Part shown: positions 35,185-44,283 of the stretch, one piece after another
How the letters are laid out: each line of letters begins with the position of its first letter
Numbering within the stretch: position 1 is the first letter of the stretch
DNA from: JAQVEM01 sp964603595
GTDB lineage: Bacteria; Actinomycetota; Humimicrobiia; Humimicrobiales; Humimicrobiaceae
NCBI GenBank assembly: GCA_964603595.1
Contig: CAZRVN010000002.1
Span: forward strand, 216,567-280,566
Direction of reading: 5' to 3'
Length of the DNA: 64,000 nt
Notes under the pieces: generated by a model
What the model was told of the DNA's origin: nothing
Databases searched by the model: none
Seen by the model: the letters and a program-made list of their open reading frames with translations, nothing else
Program-made: the position numbers and the translations under genes

Positions 35185-35330
35185 TTTAAAATGATTGGCA
35201 GGTAGCAGTATTTAAAAGTTCTATTCTGCAAAAATTAATTGATTTTATTGGCATTCAAGGTATAAATTTTTGGAAGGTTAATCTATTATATTAATTAAAG
35301 AATTCTTTATTTTTTAGATTTAATATTAAT

Positions 35331-36059
35331 ATGGTTAATCCCTTAATTCATATTGGAACTTCCGGATGGAGCTATAATCACTGGATTGGCAGGTTTTATC
35401 CAGAGGATATTAAGAAAAATAAGTGGCTTGGCTACTACTCAAAAGAGTTTGATACTGTAGAGATAAATAGCAGCTTTTATCATTTGCCGAAACAAAAAAC
35501 TTATAACAACTGGAAAAAAAATACAGGAGAAGACTTTATCTTTTCTGTAAAAGTTTCAAGGTACATTACCCATATAAAAAGACTTAAAGACTGCAGGGAA
35601 CCGCTCGGAAGATTATTTGAATCAGCAGATGGGCTTGAAAAAAAATTAGGCCCATTTTTATTTCAGCTGCCGCCCAATTTAAAAAAAGATAGGGAAGTAT
35701 TTAAGAAATTTTTAGAAATACTTCCGGAAAATTATAAATATGCATTTGAATTTAGAAATGAAAGCTGGTTTACAGAAGAGATATATAAGTTACTTGAAAA
35801 ATATAAATGCGCTATTGTTATTTCATCATCGCCCGGCTTTCCCTACAGGGAAGAAATTACGGCAAATCTCTGTTATATAAGAATGCATGGTTCAGGTGAG
35901 CTTTATCGTTCATGTTATTCAGGAGAAGAGATAAAAAAAATTGCGGCATTTATTAAAAAAAATTTGAACAAAAATACCGGAATTTACATCTATTTTAACA
36001 ATGATGCGGAGGCCTATGCTATAGAGAATGCCAGAACATTAATAAAGATGCTTTCGTAA
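35331..36059 (+). CDS. DUF72 (YecE-like) protein
   Basis: The 242-residue protein has the DUF72 TIM-barrel pattern: IHIGTSGWSYNHWIGRFYP at the start, VEINSSFYHLP, FSVKVSRYITHIKRLKD, FLFQLPPNLKKD and FEFRNESWF. The biochemical role of the family is unresolved. It stands alone between the glutamate synthase operon and a GT2 gene, and begins with ATG 35331 without a clear ribosome site. Confidence 0.92.
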   Translation: MVNPLIHIGTSGWSYNHWIGRFYPEDIKKNKWLGYYSKEFDTVEINSSFYHLPKQKTYNNWKKNTGEDFIFSVKVSRYITHIKRLKDCREPLGRLFESADGLEKKLGPFLFQLPPNLKKDREVFKKFLEILPENYKYAFEFRNESWFTEEIYKLLEKYKCAIVISSSPGFPYREEITANLCYIRMHGSGELYRSCYSGEEIKKIAAFIKKNLNKNTGIYIYFNNDAEAYAIENARTLIKMLS

Positions 36060-36127
36060 CTTTTTTTTAAATTATGGTATAATGCTTAGTTACAAATAAA
36101 TAGCTGCATTAATTATTTAAATTAGAT

Positions 36128-37330
36128 ATGGATATATTTTTATTATATCAATACGCTATTACCGGAATTCTTCTCTTCATGTTGCTTAACTTTTTAGTAA
36201 ATAACTTTCTTTTCAAGGATACATCAAGATTTAAACTGCCGCAGGATATACTGGATAAAAACCCTCTTGTATCAATACTTATCCCTGCCAGGAATGAAGA
36301 GGAAAATATAAAGAGGTGCTTGTTGTCCCTGGCAAAACAGGATTATAGAAATATTGAGATACTGGTACTTGATGATAGCTCTACTGATAACACAGCAGGA
36401 ATAGTTAGAGGACTTTCAAAAAAAGACAGAAGAATAAGACTGTATCATGGTAAAAAATTAAAAAAGGGGTGGATGGGTAAACCCTATGCCTGTCATCAAC
36501 TGGCAGGGTATGCCAGAGGAGATTATCTTATTTTTACTGATGCTGACACCCTTCACTTTCCCGGTTCTGTTTCCAGTTCGGTAGCATCTCTTTTAAGAAA
36601 TAAACTGGGTGCGCTCTCTATATTTTCAAAGGAAATAATGGTTACGATACATGAAAGGATGATGGTCCCTTTTGGGGTTTATATGATTTTATGTTTCATG
36701 CCCCTTTATCTTGTAAAAAGGGCAAAAAGTGCACTCTTTTGTACTGCAATAGGTCAATTTATGCTTTTTAAAAGAGATGTCTATGAAAAAATTGGAGGTC
36801 ATGAATCTGTTAAGAGTGAAGTGCTGGAGGATATTAAAATATCAAAAAGGGTTAAAAGGTCTGGATACAGGTTTATGATTTTTGATGGCCGGAATAACCT
36901 GTATTGCAGGAGTTATAGAAACTTCAGGGAAGTAATCAGGGGGTATTCAAAAGTTTTATTTGCTGCTTTTGATTATAAACTTCACATCATATCAATTATC
37001 ATTGTTCTGGTATCTGCCGTATTGTTATTTCCATTTTTATGGCTTATACCTGCAATCCTTTTTAAGTGGCCGATGATTATGATAGAACTTATGGTCCTGC
37101 AGATAGCAATTATTTTGATTACCAGGATAGTTCTTTCCATAAGGTTTAAGAGTAGAGCCGTAGATATATTGTTGCATCCGTTTACCATTGTTTACCTGGT
37201 GCTAATTGCTGTAAATTCAATCTTTAACACCATAGCCGGGGTTGGAGTGAATTGGAAGGGCAGGGTATATGATGTCAGAAGGGAAGATGACCTTACGCTT
37301 GTAGATGATAGCTACAAATTAAAAATATAA
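36128..37330 (+). CDS. Membrane glycosyltransferase, family 2 (paralogue)
   Basis: The 400-residue protein mirrors the one at 19438-20649: N-terminal membrane segment, VSILIPARNEEENIKRC, LVLDDSSTDNT, FTDADTLHF with the DxD site, and three or four membrane segments from about 275 to 360. More than half of the first 140 residues are the same in both, so they arose by duplication and probably use related lipid acceptors. A TATAAT at 36078-36083 is a likely -10 element. It converges on plsY with 20 bases between stops. Confidence 0.85.
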   Translation: MDIFLLYQYAITGILLFMLLNFLVNNFLFKDTSRFKLPQDILDKNPLVSILIPARNEEENIKRCLLSLAKQDYRNIEILVLDDSSTDNTAGIVRGLSKKDRRIRLYHGKKLKKGWMGKPYACHQLAGYARGDYLIFTDADTLHFPGSVSSSVASLLRNKLGALSIFSKEIMVTIHERMMVPFGVYMILCFMPLYLVKRAKSALFCTAIGQFMLFKRDVYEKIGGHESVKSEVLEDIKISKRVKRSGYRFMIFDGRNNLYCRSYRNFREVIRGYSKVLFAAFDYKLHIISIIIVLVSAVLLFPFLWLIPAILFKWPMIMIELMVLQIAIILITRIVLSIRFKSRAVDILLHPFTIVYLVLIAVNSIFNTIAGVGVNWKGRVYDVRREDDLTLVDDSYKLKI

Positions 37331-37350
37331 ATTCAGGTAGTATAAAGTTC

Positions 37351-37986
37351 TTACCTTATCTTTGGCGTGAATAAATCTCTTAAAGTTTTTTCCTTTCTAA
37401 ATTTAAGATTATGGCCAATGGTTATTGAATGGTTTATATATTTGGGGATGATAATTATTAGAAGTAAAAGACCCATAATTAAAAATAGCGGGGAGTCTTT
37501 AAAAAGCCACAGGAATATGCTTGAAAAAGCAAGTGCTGAGATAACTGACCATATCATATTTTTAATTAAAAATAGAGACAGGAGCATACCGGCCCCAAAT
37601 GCTAAAATGGTAAATGGACTTATGGCAAGAAGAAAACCCATAGTGGCAGCCAGTCCCTTACCACCCGATAGTTTCATATAAGGTGAATAATTATGGCCGG
37701 CTACGGCAGCACACCCTGCAAGTATGGCTATTATTTCTGAACCGGTAATCCTTAAGACAATAAAATAAGGTAGAAAACCTTTAAGCAGATCCAGTATAAT
37801 TCCAAAGGCTCCCCAGTATTTTGATATGTTAAAAATGAGATTCCAGCCGCCCGGGTTTTTGTCTCCAATTTCTCTTAAGTCCTTATTGCTGTGGACTTTT
37901 GATATGACATTACAGAAAGGTATTGCTCCCACAAGATAGCAGAGTAATATTAACCATATATTCCTGATAAATTCCGAAACTTCCAT
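37351..37986 (-). CDS. plsY: PlsY-like glycerol-3-phosphate acyltransferase
   Basis: The 211-residue membrane protein has five or so hydrophobic segments and the PlsY motifs in order: GAIPFCNVISK, then GDKNPGGWN in place of the usual GSGNxGxTN, and GHNYSPYMKLSGGKGLA. PlsY uses acyl-phosphate to acylate glycerol-3-phosphate, the first step of phospholipid synthesis. The changed first motif marks a divergent paralogue, so a related acyl transfer is possible. No plsX gene is near. Confidence 0.85.
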   Translation of the reverse strand: MEVSEFIRNIWLILLCYLVGAIPFCNVISKVHSNKDLREIGDKNPGGWNLIFNISKYWGAFGIILDLLKGFLPYFIVLRITGSEIIAILAGCAAVAGHNYSPYMKLSGGKGLAATMGFLLAISPFTILAFGAGMLLSLFLIKNMIWSVISALAFSSIFLWLFKDSPLFLIMGLLLLIIIIPKYINHSITIGHNLKFRKEKTLRDLFTPKIR

Positions 37987-38259
37987 AATTACTATAAAAA
38001 TTTTATTTTCTAAACATTATAACTTCATTATTCGTATTATGCTATATTTAAGAGGACGTTTAAAATAACAATTTGTTTGTTAAAAATATTTAATCCTTTA
38101 CTGGAATACGGGCAGGACAATATTGAAAAAATATCCAACTTTATCAATTTACGGCTTAGTAAAAGAATTATTGGATATTTTTATAAAAAAAGTTATAATA
38201 TTTAACTATCTTATGTTTAATAATGTTTCTTCATAGTGTTAGAGCAATTATCTTGCTTC
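37987..38259. other. Gene-free AT-rich region between plsY and the RRM gene
   Basis: The two genes are divergent, so both promoters must lie here. I see no convincing -35/-10 pair and no coding frame. The structured leader of the RRM gene begins at 38260. Confidence 0.3.
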
Positions 38260-38309
38260 TACCTCCGGAGGTAATGTTATTAGACTTGAGGAATTAATTA
38301 AAAGGAGGT
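38260..38309 (+). promoter_or_regulatory. Possible Shine-Dalgarno-sequestering leader of the RRM gene
   Basis: A perfect 14-bp palindrome TACCTCCGGAGGTA (38260-38273) contains ACCTCC, an anti-Shine-Dalgarno sequence, and a decoy GGAGGT. The real ribosome site GGAGGT lies at 38304-38309, eight bases before the ATG. ACCTCC can pair with that site across a 37-base loop, or fold within the palindrome (5-bp stem, CCGG loop) and leave the site free. This could switch translation with temperature or by binding of the RRM protein itself. Confidence 0.5.
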
Positions 38310-38316
38310 TAGGTAA

Positions 38317-38583
38317 ATGCAAGGTAGTAAGCTATATGTAGGAAATCTTGATTATTCTGCTACAAACGGGCAGCTAGAAGAGCTTTTCTCTAAATATGGT
38401 AAGGTCAACCAGATTGACATAATACCAGGTAAGGGATTTGGTTTTGTAGAAATGTCTGATCCGGCTGAAGCAGAAAAAGCAAAAGAGGAACTGGATGGTA
38501 CTGATTTTGTCGGGCGGACTTTAAAAGTTGATGAAGCTCGTCCAAGAAGAGAAAGACCGAAGAGAGAATTTAGAAGATACTAA
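38317..38583 (+). CDS. RRM-type RNA-binding protein
   Basis: The 88-residue protein is a single RNA recognition motif: RNP2 KLYVGNLDY at the start and RNP1 KGFGFVEM in the middle, with an Arg-rich tail RPRRERPKREFRRY. Small bacterial RRM proteins of this kind are often induced by cold and bind single-stranded RNA. A strong AGGAGG lies eight bases before the ATG. It is a single gene with its own leader and a hairpin after it. Confidence 0.95.
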   Translation: MQGSKLYVGNLDYSATNGQLEELFSKYGKVNQIDIIPGKGFGFVEMSDPAEAEKAKEELDGTDFVGRTLKVDEARPRRERPKREFRRY

Positions 38584-38594
38584 GATTATATGGA

Positions 38595-38618
38595 TAACCG
38601 GGTTTTTATGTCCGGTTA
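38595..38618 (+). terminator. Hairpin after the RRM gene
   Basis: TAACCGG and CCGGTTA form a 7-bp stem with a 10-base loop, 12 bases after the stop codon. The T-rich part lies in the loop and no T-run follows, so termination would be weak. Confidence 0.35.
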
Positions 38619-38647
38619 ATTCGGTTAAATAGCAGATAAAAGAAAGT

Positions 38648-38833
38648 TTGGACTTACACTATTCAGAGGATATTTATATAAATAAATTATCATTTCTTTT
38701 ATCTGCTAATATTATCCTTAGCTATACGCTGCAGGTTTTGGTAGCTGTATGTATTATTTTAGCTAGCTATATTATCTGGCAACACTTTTTTCTAAAAAAT
38801 ATAGTTTTAGAAAAATTTAATTTTTTATATTAA
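38648..38833 (+). CDS. Doubtful small membrane peptide
   Basis: A 61-codon frame from TTG 38648 has one hydrophobic segment (about 22-43) and ends six bases before the FkbM gene. It has only an AGAAAG near the start and no family resemblance. It may be untranslated leader of the FkbM gene rather than a gene. Confidence 0.2.
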   Translation: MDLHYSEDIYINKLSFLLSANIILSYTLQVLVAVCIILASYIIWQHFFLKNIVLEKFNFLY

Positions 38834-38838
38834 AAATT

Positions 38839-39702
38839 ATGAATTATATAGGAAAAATTAAGATGAGGAAAGGCAGCAAAGCAAGCTGTACCAAGTCTGG
38901 ATTGATACCCATAAGAGCACTAAGTATTTTTGTCAGGATGTTAAGATTTCTCAGATTATATAATATTATATATACCACGGTTTTATTCATATCAAATTTT
39001 CTAAGCAGGAGAAAGTTAATAAGATTTTACTCTCAATTTATAAGCAAAGGCGACCTTTGCTTTGATGTTGGTGCAAATTTAGGTAATAGGACCAGAGTTT
39101 TTCTTGAGCTTGGAGCTAATGTAGTAGCTGTCGAACCCCAGGATAGCTGTATGAAAAAATTAAAGAAGGAATATGGAAATAACAGTGAAGTAGTTTTAAT
39201 TCATAAGGCGCTTGGGGCAGAAGAAGGTAAAGGGAACTTAATACTCAGTGACTCACATACTGTTTCATCCATGTCGGATGAATGGATAGAAAGTGTTAAG
39301 AAAAGCGATATGTTTTTTACATCCACTTCTGCTTTTCAATGGAATAAGAATGTTACTGTCCCTGTTACTACTCTGGATAAATTAATTGAAGAATATGGGA
39401 GTCCGGTTATGTGTAAAATAGATGTTGAAGGTTTTGAGGATGAGGTTATTAGTGGCCTTTCTAAATCAATTAAAATAATCTCTTTTGAATTTACACCTAC
39501 AACAGGACTTATTAAAAAGACTTTAAAATCGATAGAGCATCTATCAGGGATTGGGAATGTAAAGTTTAATTACTCATTCGGTGAAACGATGACTTTTGCC
39601 CTGGATGAATGGGTTACCGGCAGTGAAATACGCGAGATTATTCTATCCATACCCAGCAAAACTTCCTTCAGTGGGGATATATACGCAAGGTTTGTTAATT
39701 AG
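38839..39702 (+). CDS. FkbM-family methyltransferase
   Basis: This 287-residue SAM-dependent O-methyltransferase has LCFDVGANLGNRTRVF (SAM loop), VVAVEPQDSC, VTTLDKLIEEYG and the family hallmark CKIDVEGFEDEVISGL. FkbM enzymes methylate hydroxyls of sugars or secondary metabolites, often in surface polysaccharide. The first 60 residues are basic with a hydrophobic stretch (about 36-56) that may attach it to the membrane. No glycan cluster surrounds it, and it converges on an ABC exporter operon with 20 bases between. Confidence 0.9.
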   Translation: MNYIGKIKMRKGSKASCTKSGLIPIRALSIFVRMLRFLRLYNIIYTTVLFISNFLSRRKLIRFYSQFISKGDLCFDVGANLGNRTRVFLELGANVVAVEPQDSCMKKLKKEYGNNSEVVLIHKALGAEEGKGNLILSDSHTVSSMSDEWIESVKKSDMFFTSTSAFQWNKNVTVPVTTLDKLIEEYGSPVMCKIDVEGFEDEVISGLSKSIKIISFEFTPTTGLIKKTLKSIEHLSGIGNVKFNYSFGETMTFALDEWVTGSEIREIILSIPSKTSFSGDIYARFVN

Positions 39703-39722
39703 TTCCCGGCTGCTTGCAATCT

Positions 39723-40490
39723 TCAGGAGATATCAATTTTTTTCATTCGGTATATAGTTAAAAAAACAAGTAGTATAATTATGCAGAGAGAGATAATGAC
39801 AGTCTTAGTAAGGGAACCGTCAAAAACGTTTAATATATCTGCCGCTTTATATAAAAGATAATTGGGGAAATAAAATCTTAAAGTTTCGAATTGGTTAAAT
39901 ATACTTAAACTGTATCCAAGGACCAGGGTGGTTATTCCTGCAAGAATACTTCTTTTAAAAATACTGCTGAAGAAAATAAGTATTGATAGAAGTGTGCAAT
40001 AGTATAGCATATATAAAAGTGCTGATTTCAGGACAATCCCGATTGATAGTATCCCATCGGTAAATAGATAGTTAATATAAAAATAGTTAGTTATAAAAGC
40101 TATCAATATAAAAATGTTAATGGTAGTTGCGTAATGGATATATTTTGCGAGCACCATTCCGGTAGGGCTGACTCCCCTTGAATAAGGGAAAGTTAGCTTT
40201 TTTCCATAAATTTCGTTGGAGATTAACCCCATAAGAGAAAATACTATAAAGAGTGTCCCCATCTCAAATAAATCACCGAGGAAATTGGCGAAGGCGCTAT
40301 CACGGTTAAAATAAGTAAAGAGGTCAGCTACTTCAGATGTAACATAATTTCTCATTATTATGGGTAAAAGCTTTAACATTAATGGATTAAGCAAAGCCCA
40401 GAAAACAGTACCGGTAAATAAAATGAGATATTTGTTGGCCCTGATGGCTTCAATAGCTTCTTTTTTAAAGTAAGCTTTAAATGAGTTCAT
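39723..40490 (-). CDS. ABC-2 type transporter permease (exporter 1)
   Basis: The 255-residue membrane protein has six predicted segments, beginning near 22-42 and ending at about 228-247, and starts with the polar FKAYFKKEAIEAIRANKY typical of ABC-2 permeases. It overlaps the ATPase gene by 14 bases and should form the export channel with it. The substrate is not predictable; similar pairs export antibiotics or lipids or serve sporulation-like processes. Confidence 0.85.
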   Translation of the reverse strand: MNSFKAYFKKEAIEAIRANKYLILFTGTVFWALLNPLMLKLLPIIMRNYVTSEVADLFTYFNRDSAFANFLGDLFEMGTLFIVFSLMGLISNEIYGKKLTFPYSRGVSPTGMVLAKYIHYATTINIFILIAFITNYFYINYLFTDGILSIGIVLKSALLYMLYYCTLLSILIFFSSIFKRSILAGITTLVLGYSLSIFNQFETLRFYFPNYLLYKAADILNVFDGSLTKTVIISLCIIILLVFLTIYRMKKIDIS

Positions 40491-41403
40491 TTTTACCTAC
40501 CATTCTCATAAAGATATCCTCAAGTGTGCTTTTTCTTACCTGGTAGCTTATTATACCGGTGTTGAGGTTTGAAATTTCCTTTAGAACCTCCCTTTTGGCG
40601 GTATTTATATCTTTAACATAAATGCTTGCTCTGTGTCTGTCTATTTTAATATTCTCAACCCAGTCAAGTTTTTTTAATGGTTCAATCCTGTCTTTCGGGT
40701 CATCTTCAAATTCAATATCAAAGATTGGCTGGATATATGTTTTATGTAAACTGGATAGATTTTCGCTTAGCAGTATCTTTCCTTCGTCTATAATACATAC
40801 CCTGTCACAGACTTTTTCTGCATCATTTAAAATATGGGTAGAAAGAAAAATTGTTATTTTTTCATCCTTCAAATCTTCAAGGAGTTCCAACATCTCCATT
40901 CTCCCCTCAGGGTCCAGTGCAGAAGCAGGTTCGTCAAGAAAAAGAATTTCAGGATTGTTCATGAATGCTACTGCAAGCGCCAGCCGCTGCTTCATGCCTC
41001 TTGAATATCCACTAATGCGTCTTTTTCCCTGTTTGGTTAGTTTAACCTTTTCCAGTAATTCTTTAATAGTCGTTTTGAGGTTCTTATTATCGCACCCTAT
41101 TATTCCGCCAATAAAACTCAAATATTCATAGGAGTTCATATAATCGTAAAATGAAGGGGTCTCGGGTAAATAGCCAATTAATTTTGAAAGCTTGTGCTTG
41201 TTTTTTAAGAAATCTTTTCCTTTTATAAATATTTTGCCCTTATCAAACTTCAAAAGTCCGGTCAGGATATTCATGGTGGTTGTCTTGCCGGCGCCGTTCC
41301 TGCCAATGAAGCCAAATACAGTTCCTTCTTCTACCCTGAAACTTATAGATTTTAAAGCTTCAAGGCGCCCGTATCTTTTGCTTAGACCTGTGACTTCAAT
41401 CAT
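40477..41403 (-). CDS. ABC transporter ATP-binding protein (exporter 1)
   Basis: The 308-residue protein has Walker A GRNGAGKTTT, signature YSRGMKQRLALA and Walker B ILFLDEPASALDP, then a C-terminal extension of about 85 residues found in CcmA/NatA-like drug and sodium exporters. It energises the permease encoded next. It overlaps the upstream PLDc_N-like gene by eight bases and so is the second gene of a three-gene operon. Confidence 0.95.
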   Translation of the reverse strand: MIEVTGLSKRYGRLEALKSISFRVEEGTVFGFIGRNGAGKTTTMNILTGLLKFDKGKIFIKGKDFLKNKHKLSKLIGYLPETPSFYDYMNSYEYLSFIGGIIGCDNKNLKTTIKELLEKVKLTKQGKRRISGYSRGMKQRLALAVAFMNNPEILFLDEPASALDPEGRMEMLELLEDLKDEKITIFLSTHILNDAEKVCDRVCIIDEGKILLSENLSSLHKTYIQPIFDIEFEDDPKDRIEPLKKLDWVENIKIDRHRASIYVKDINTAKREVLKEISNLNTGIISYQVRKSTLEDIFMRMVGKNELI

Positions 41404-41641
41404 TTCCTGTTTCTTTCTTCCTTCCTGCTAAAAGAAAAATAATCGGCCCGATAATATTAATAAGAACGATAATTAGAATCCAGGCCCATTTTGGAAGATA
41501 TGAAACTTCATGATGGATGACCTTAACCAGAGCAAAAATCATGAGTCCATACTCAATTACAATTACAGGTATAAATAAAGGTAGAAGTTTTAAAAATTCT
41601 GCTATAGTGTTTTCCATGTCAGCTGTTATTAAATCAGTCAT
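41396..41641 (-). CDS. PLDc_N-type small membrane protein
   Basis: The 81-residue protein has two hydrophobic segments (about 18-40 and 50-70) with WAWILIIVLINIIGPIIFLLAGRK, the usual ending of the PLDc_N family (the membrane part of cardiolipin synthases found alone). It commonly accompanies ABC-2 transporters. It overlaps the ATPase start by eight bases. ATG 41641 lacks a ribosome site; Met9 is another possible start. Confidence 0.8.
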   Translation of the reverse strand: MTDLITADMENTIAEFLKLLPLFIPVIVIEYGLMIFALVKVIHHEVSYLPKWAWILIIVLINIIGPIIFLLAGRKKETGND

Positions 41642-42033
41642 ATCTTAAAGTCATAAAAGGTTGATGTTTTTTATATATTATATATTTTATGGAGGATAAA
41701 TCAAAAAGGAAATATGCAGAGGTAGATAGCTGGATAGATTATTATAAAAATAGGTTATTCTATTTTTATAAATTTTTATAGAGTTTATGGGAATTATGAT
41801 TATTATAAGTTTTTGTTGTTATAAATATTTTTCTTTTAATTCACTATATTTCAGTTAATAATTACTGTATAAATTTTATAATTGACTTTTTTTAGATTGT
41901 TTAATAAAAATTACAGATAAGTATATTTTTATTTTAAAAATAAGATAAAAGATATAAATAATAGCCAGTGATAAAATGAAAGTATTATATTTTTTAAGTT
42001 AATTTTTAAATTTTTAATGAAGGGAGATAAAAA
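41642..42033 (+). other. AT-rich gap with one possible small ORF
   Basis: The 392 bases between divergent genes are extremely AT-rich. One 30-codon frame runs 41689-41781 (starts MEDKSKRKYAEVD), but its only GGAGG lies inside the frame just after the ATG, so it is doubtful. GAAGGGAG near the right end is the ribosome site of the next gene. I see nothing else. Confidence 0.3.
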
Positions 42034-42459
42034 ATGGTTGAGTTAACAGGCGAGGAGCTTAGAGAAGGCAGCAGGCAGTTGGGAGGCATCAGGATACTGT
42101 ACTGGATTATATTAGGGTTATCGGTAATTTCTACTATAATTAATACTTTTTACATTTTTTACATTCCCCGTTTATATTTGATGTATATAAAAATGGGATT
42201 GAATTTAGAGCAAACAATGCCTCAAAGAATTTTTATCCTGATAGTTGTATTTAATATTATTTTAGATTTAATTTATCTTACCGTTGTAATAATTGCGCTT
42301 ATAGGAATAAAGAACAGGAGGTCTTACTCGGTCCCCCTGGGAAGAGCTATACTGGTTCTTACTATGTTCAGTGTGCCTGTTGGAACTATTGCCGGTGCTA
42401 TTTTATGGGGAAGGCTGGGAAACCCTGCGGCTAAAAAATATCTGAATTACGGGGTATGA
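42034..42459 (+). CDS. Uncharacterised membrane protein, three segments
   Basis: The 141-residue protein has hydrophobic segments at about 21-47, 68-92 and 103-125 and a charged N-terminus (VELTGEELREGSRQ). I do not recognise a family. A good GGGAG lies before the ATG. It is a single gene; the following gene is on the other strand and 72 bases away. Confidence 0.65.
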   Translation: MVELTGEELREGSRQLGGIRILYWIILGLSVISTIINTFYIFYIPRLYLMYIKMGLNLEQTMPQRIFILIVVFNIILDLIYLTVVIIALIGIKNRRSYSVPLGRAILVLTMFSVPVGTIAGAILWGRLGNPAAKKYLNYGV

Positions 42460-42531
42460 GTGACTTTTTTTACAATAGCTTTCTTAAAATGTTTATTAAG
42501 CCGGAAATAATTTTATTTTCCTTATATTTTT

Positions 42532-43242
42532 TCAGATGAGATGATTGCTTTTTATTAAGTTTATAATATAGCTGGCTGCTTCCTCCGGGTCGTCTACTAT
42601 CCTGTAAAGTTTCATATCTACAGCGTCAATTGTAGAGTATTTCTTAACCAGGCAGCTGTTAATCCATCCGCATAATTCTTTCCAGTAGCTGCTACCATAT
42701 AGCACGACAGGGAAATGTTCAATCTTACCGGTCTGTGAAAGCGTTAATGCTTCAAAGAGTTCATCCAGCGTGCCAAAACCTCCCGGGAAAATGATATATC
42801 CTACAGAATATTTAACAAAAATCATCTTGCGTACGAAAAAATAGCGAAATTCCAGTGAAATGTTCTGGTATTTATTTGATTTTTGCTCCCTGGGCAATTC
42901 TATATTACAACCTATGGAGACACCGCCGGCCTTTAAGGCGCCTTTATTTGCAGCTTCCATTATACCCGGTCCTCCTCCTGTAATAACCCCGAGCCCGTTT
43001 TCTGCAAGGAGGGCGGCAGTTTTTAAAGCGGCTTTATAATAATCATCACTGGGCCTGGTGCGTGCAGAACCAAAAATAGCAATGCAGGGACCTACTTCTG
43101 CAAGTGTGTCAAATCCATTAACAAACTCGCCCTGAATGCGCAGTACGCGCCAGGGGTCGGTGTTTACAAAATCAGGCGATAAAGATATGGGCGCCTGCAA
43201 GAGCCTCTTGTCTTCATTCTTGCGATGATATTTCTTATTCAT
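42532..43242 (-). CDS. LOG-family Rossmann protein
   Basis: The 236-residue protein carries the lysine-decarboxylase-like LOG motif: VITGGGPGIMEAANKGA followed by GYIIFPGGFGTLDELFEALT (PGGxGTxxE). LOG enzymes release the base from nucleoside 5'-monophosphates; bacterial members are often wrongly named lysine decarboxylase. The N-terminal 40 residues are basic and probably flexible. It is a single gene. The 217 bases to the right contain no gene. Confidence 0.9.
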   Translation of the reverse strand: MNKKYHRKNEDKRLLQAPISLSPDFVNTDPWRVLRIQGEFVNGFDTLAEVGPCIAIFGSARTRPSDDYYKAALKTAALLAENGLGVITGGGPGIMEAANKGALKAGGVSIGCNIELPREQKSNKYQNISLEFRYFFVRKMIFVKYSVGYIIFPGGFGTLDELFEALTLSQTGKIEHFPVVLYGSSYWKELCGWINSCLVKKYSTIDAVDMKLYRIVDDPEEAASYIINLIKSNHLI

Positions 43243-43459
43243 AGTTTATGTCCCTTTATTCTTTATAATTTTTTACATTTCAAACATATCATATACTGCC
43301 AGAAACAGAAAGAATCATATTGTAATTCAGACTATATAACTAATTCAATATTTTTGGGTAGTAATATAGTTAAAATCCACAATAATGATAAATTAATTTT
43401 ATAAAAAGTTATTAACAATATTTAAAATTTTTAGAGAAAAAATAAAATGTTGCTGGGAC

Positions 43460-44272
43460 CTACTTTTCGTTACTTCTTCTTTTTCTATTTCTTCCATTTC
43501 CTTCTGTATTTCCTTCGTTACCCGTGGTTTCTTTACTACTGTTATCGTTATTCCCATTATATATATTATATTCTTCTGTGTTCTGATTGCTTTCCCTGTA
43601 TTTATATTTATTTTTATACTTATTCTTTATATCATTAATGGCATAGACTATTCCTTCTTCATTTTTATTTGTAAAAAAATTATATTCTTTACATTTATAG
43701 TATTCTTTGTCTATTTCAATGATAAGCTCTTCTATTAATTCTATATCGTTCTTTTCTTCGGATTCCATCAACGTATCGGCTTCATATATTCTATTATTTA
43801 AGAATTTGAAATGAACCTGGCCTTTTCTTGATTCGGGCCATAAGAATAACTGTATATTCTCTGCTGCCCTTTTAACAGGGTAGAGATTTTCTCCAGGCAA
43901 GCTGTCCTGGGAGGCATAAAGAGTGCCTGCAAAAGAGAAGAATAATACTATTAAAATAGATGTAAACACTATAGCGGGTTTTAAAAAAGGGATTCTTCCG
44001 CCGTTGTTAGTAGTTTTAGTTTTGTGTTTAATTTTATTAATTGCGGGCTCTGTAATATTCTCAGCAGCGCTATAAATTTTATCAAGACTTACACTTATAT
44101 TCATGTCTTCAGGTTCTATATTTTTCAAATTGTTAAGGTATTTCATTGTATTAAAATATTCCTGGAGCTCAGTCTTATATTTACTGTATTTTTTCAGGCA
44201 GTATTCTATGCTGTATTCTTTTTCTATTAATTTCAAGCACCTGTTGAATATTTTTTCAATATTTTCTTTCAT
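43460..44272 (-). CDS. DUF5667 membrane protein, likely anti-sigma partner
   Basis: The 270-residue protein has a cytoplasmic N-terminal helical part (1-95), one membrane segment (about 97-118) ending in LYASQDSLPGENLYPVKRAAE, the DUF5667 signature, and an outside helical region with a Lys/Asn/Glu-rich tail. DUF5667 proteins are typically encoded after ECF sigma factors and may hold or sense them. Here the sigma gene is 11 bases upstream. The trigger is unknown. Confidence 0.82.
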   Translation of the reverse strand: MKENIEKIFNRCLKLIEKEYSIEYCLKKYSKYKTELQEYFNTMKYLNNLKNIEPEDMNISVSLDKIYSAAENITEPAINKIKHKTKTTNNGGRIPFLKPAIVFTSILIVLFFSFAGTLYASQDSLPGENLYPVKRAAENIQLFLWPESRKGQVHFKFLNNRIYEADTLMESEEKNDIELIEELIIEIDKEYYKCKEYNFFTNKNEEGIVYAINDIKNKYKNKYKYRESNQNTEEYNIYNGNNDNSSKETTGNEGNTEGNGRNRKRRSNEK

Positions 44273-44283
44273 AGTTATAGTAT

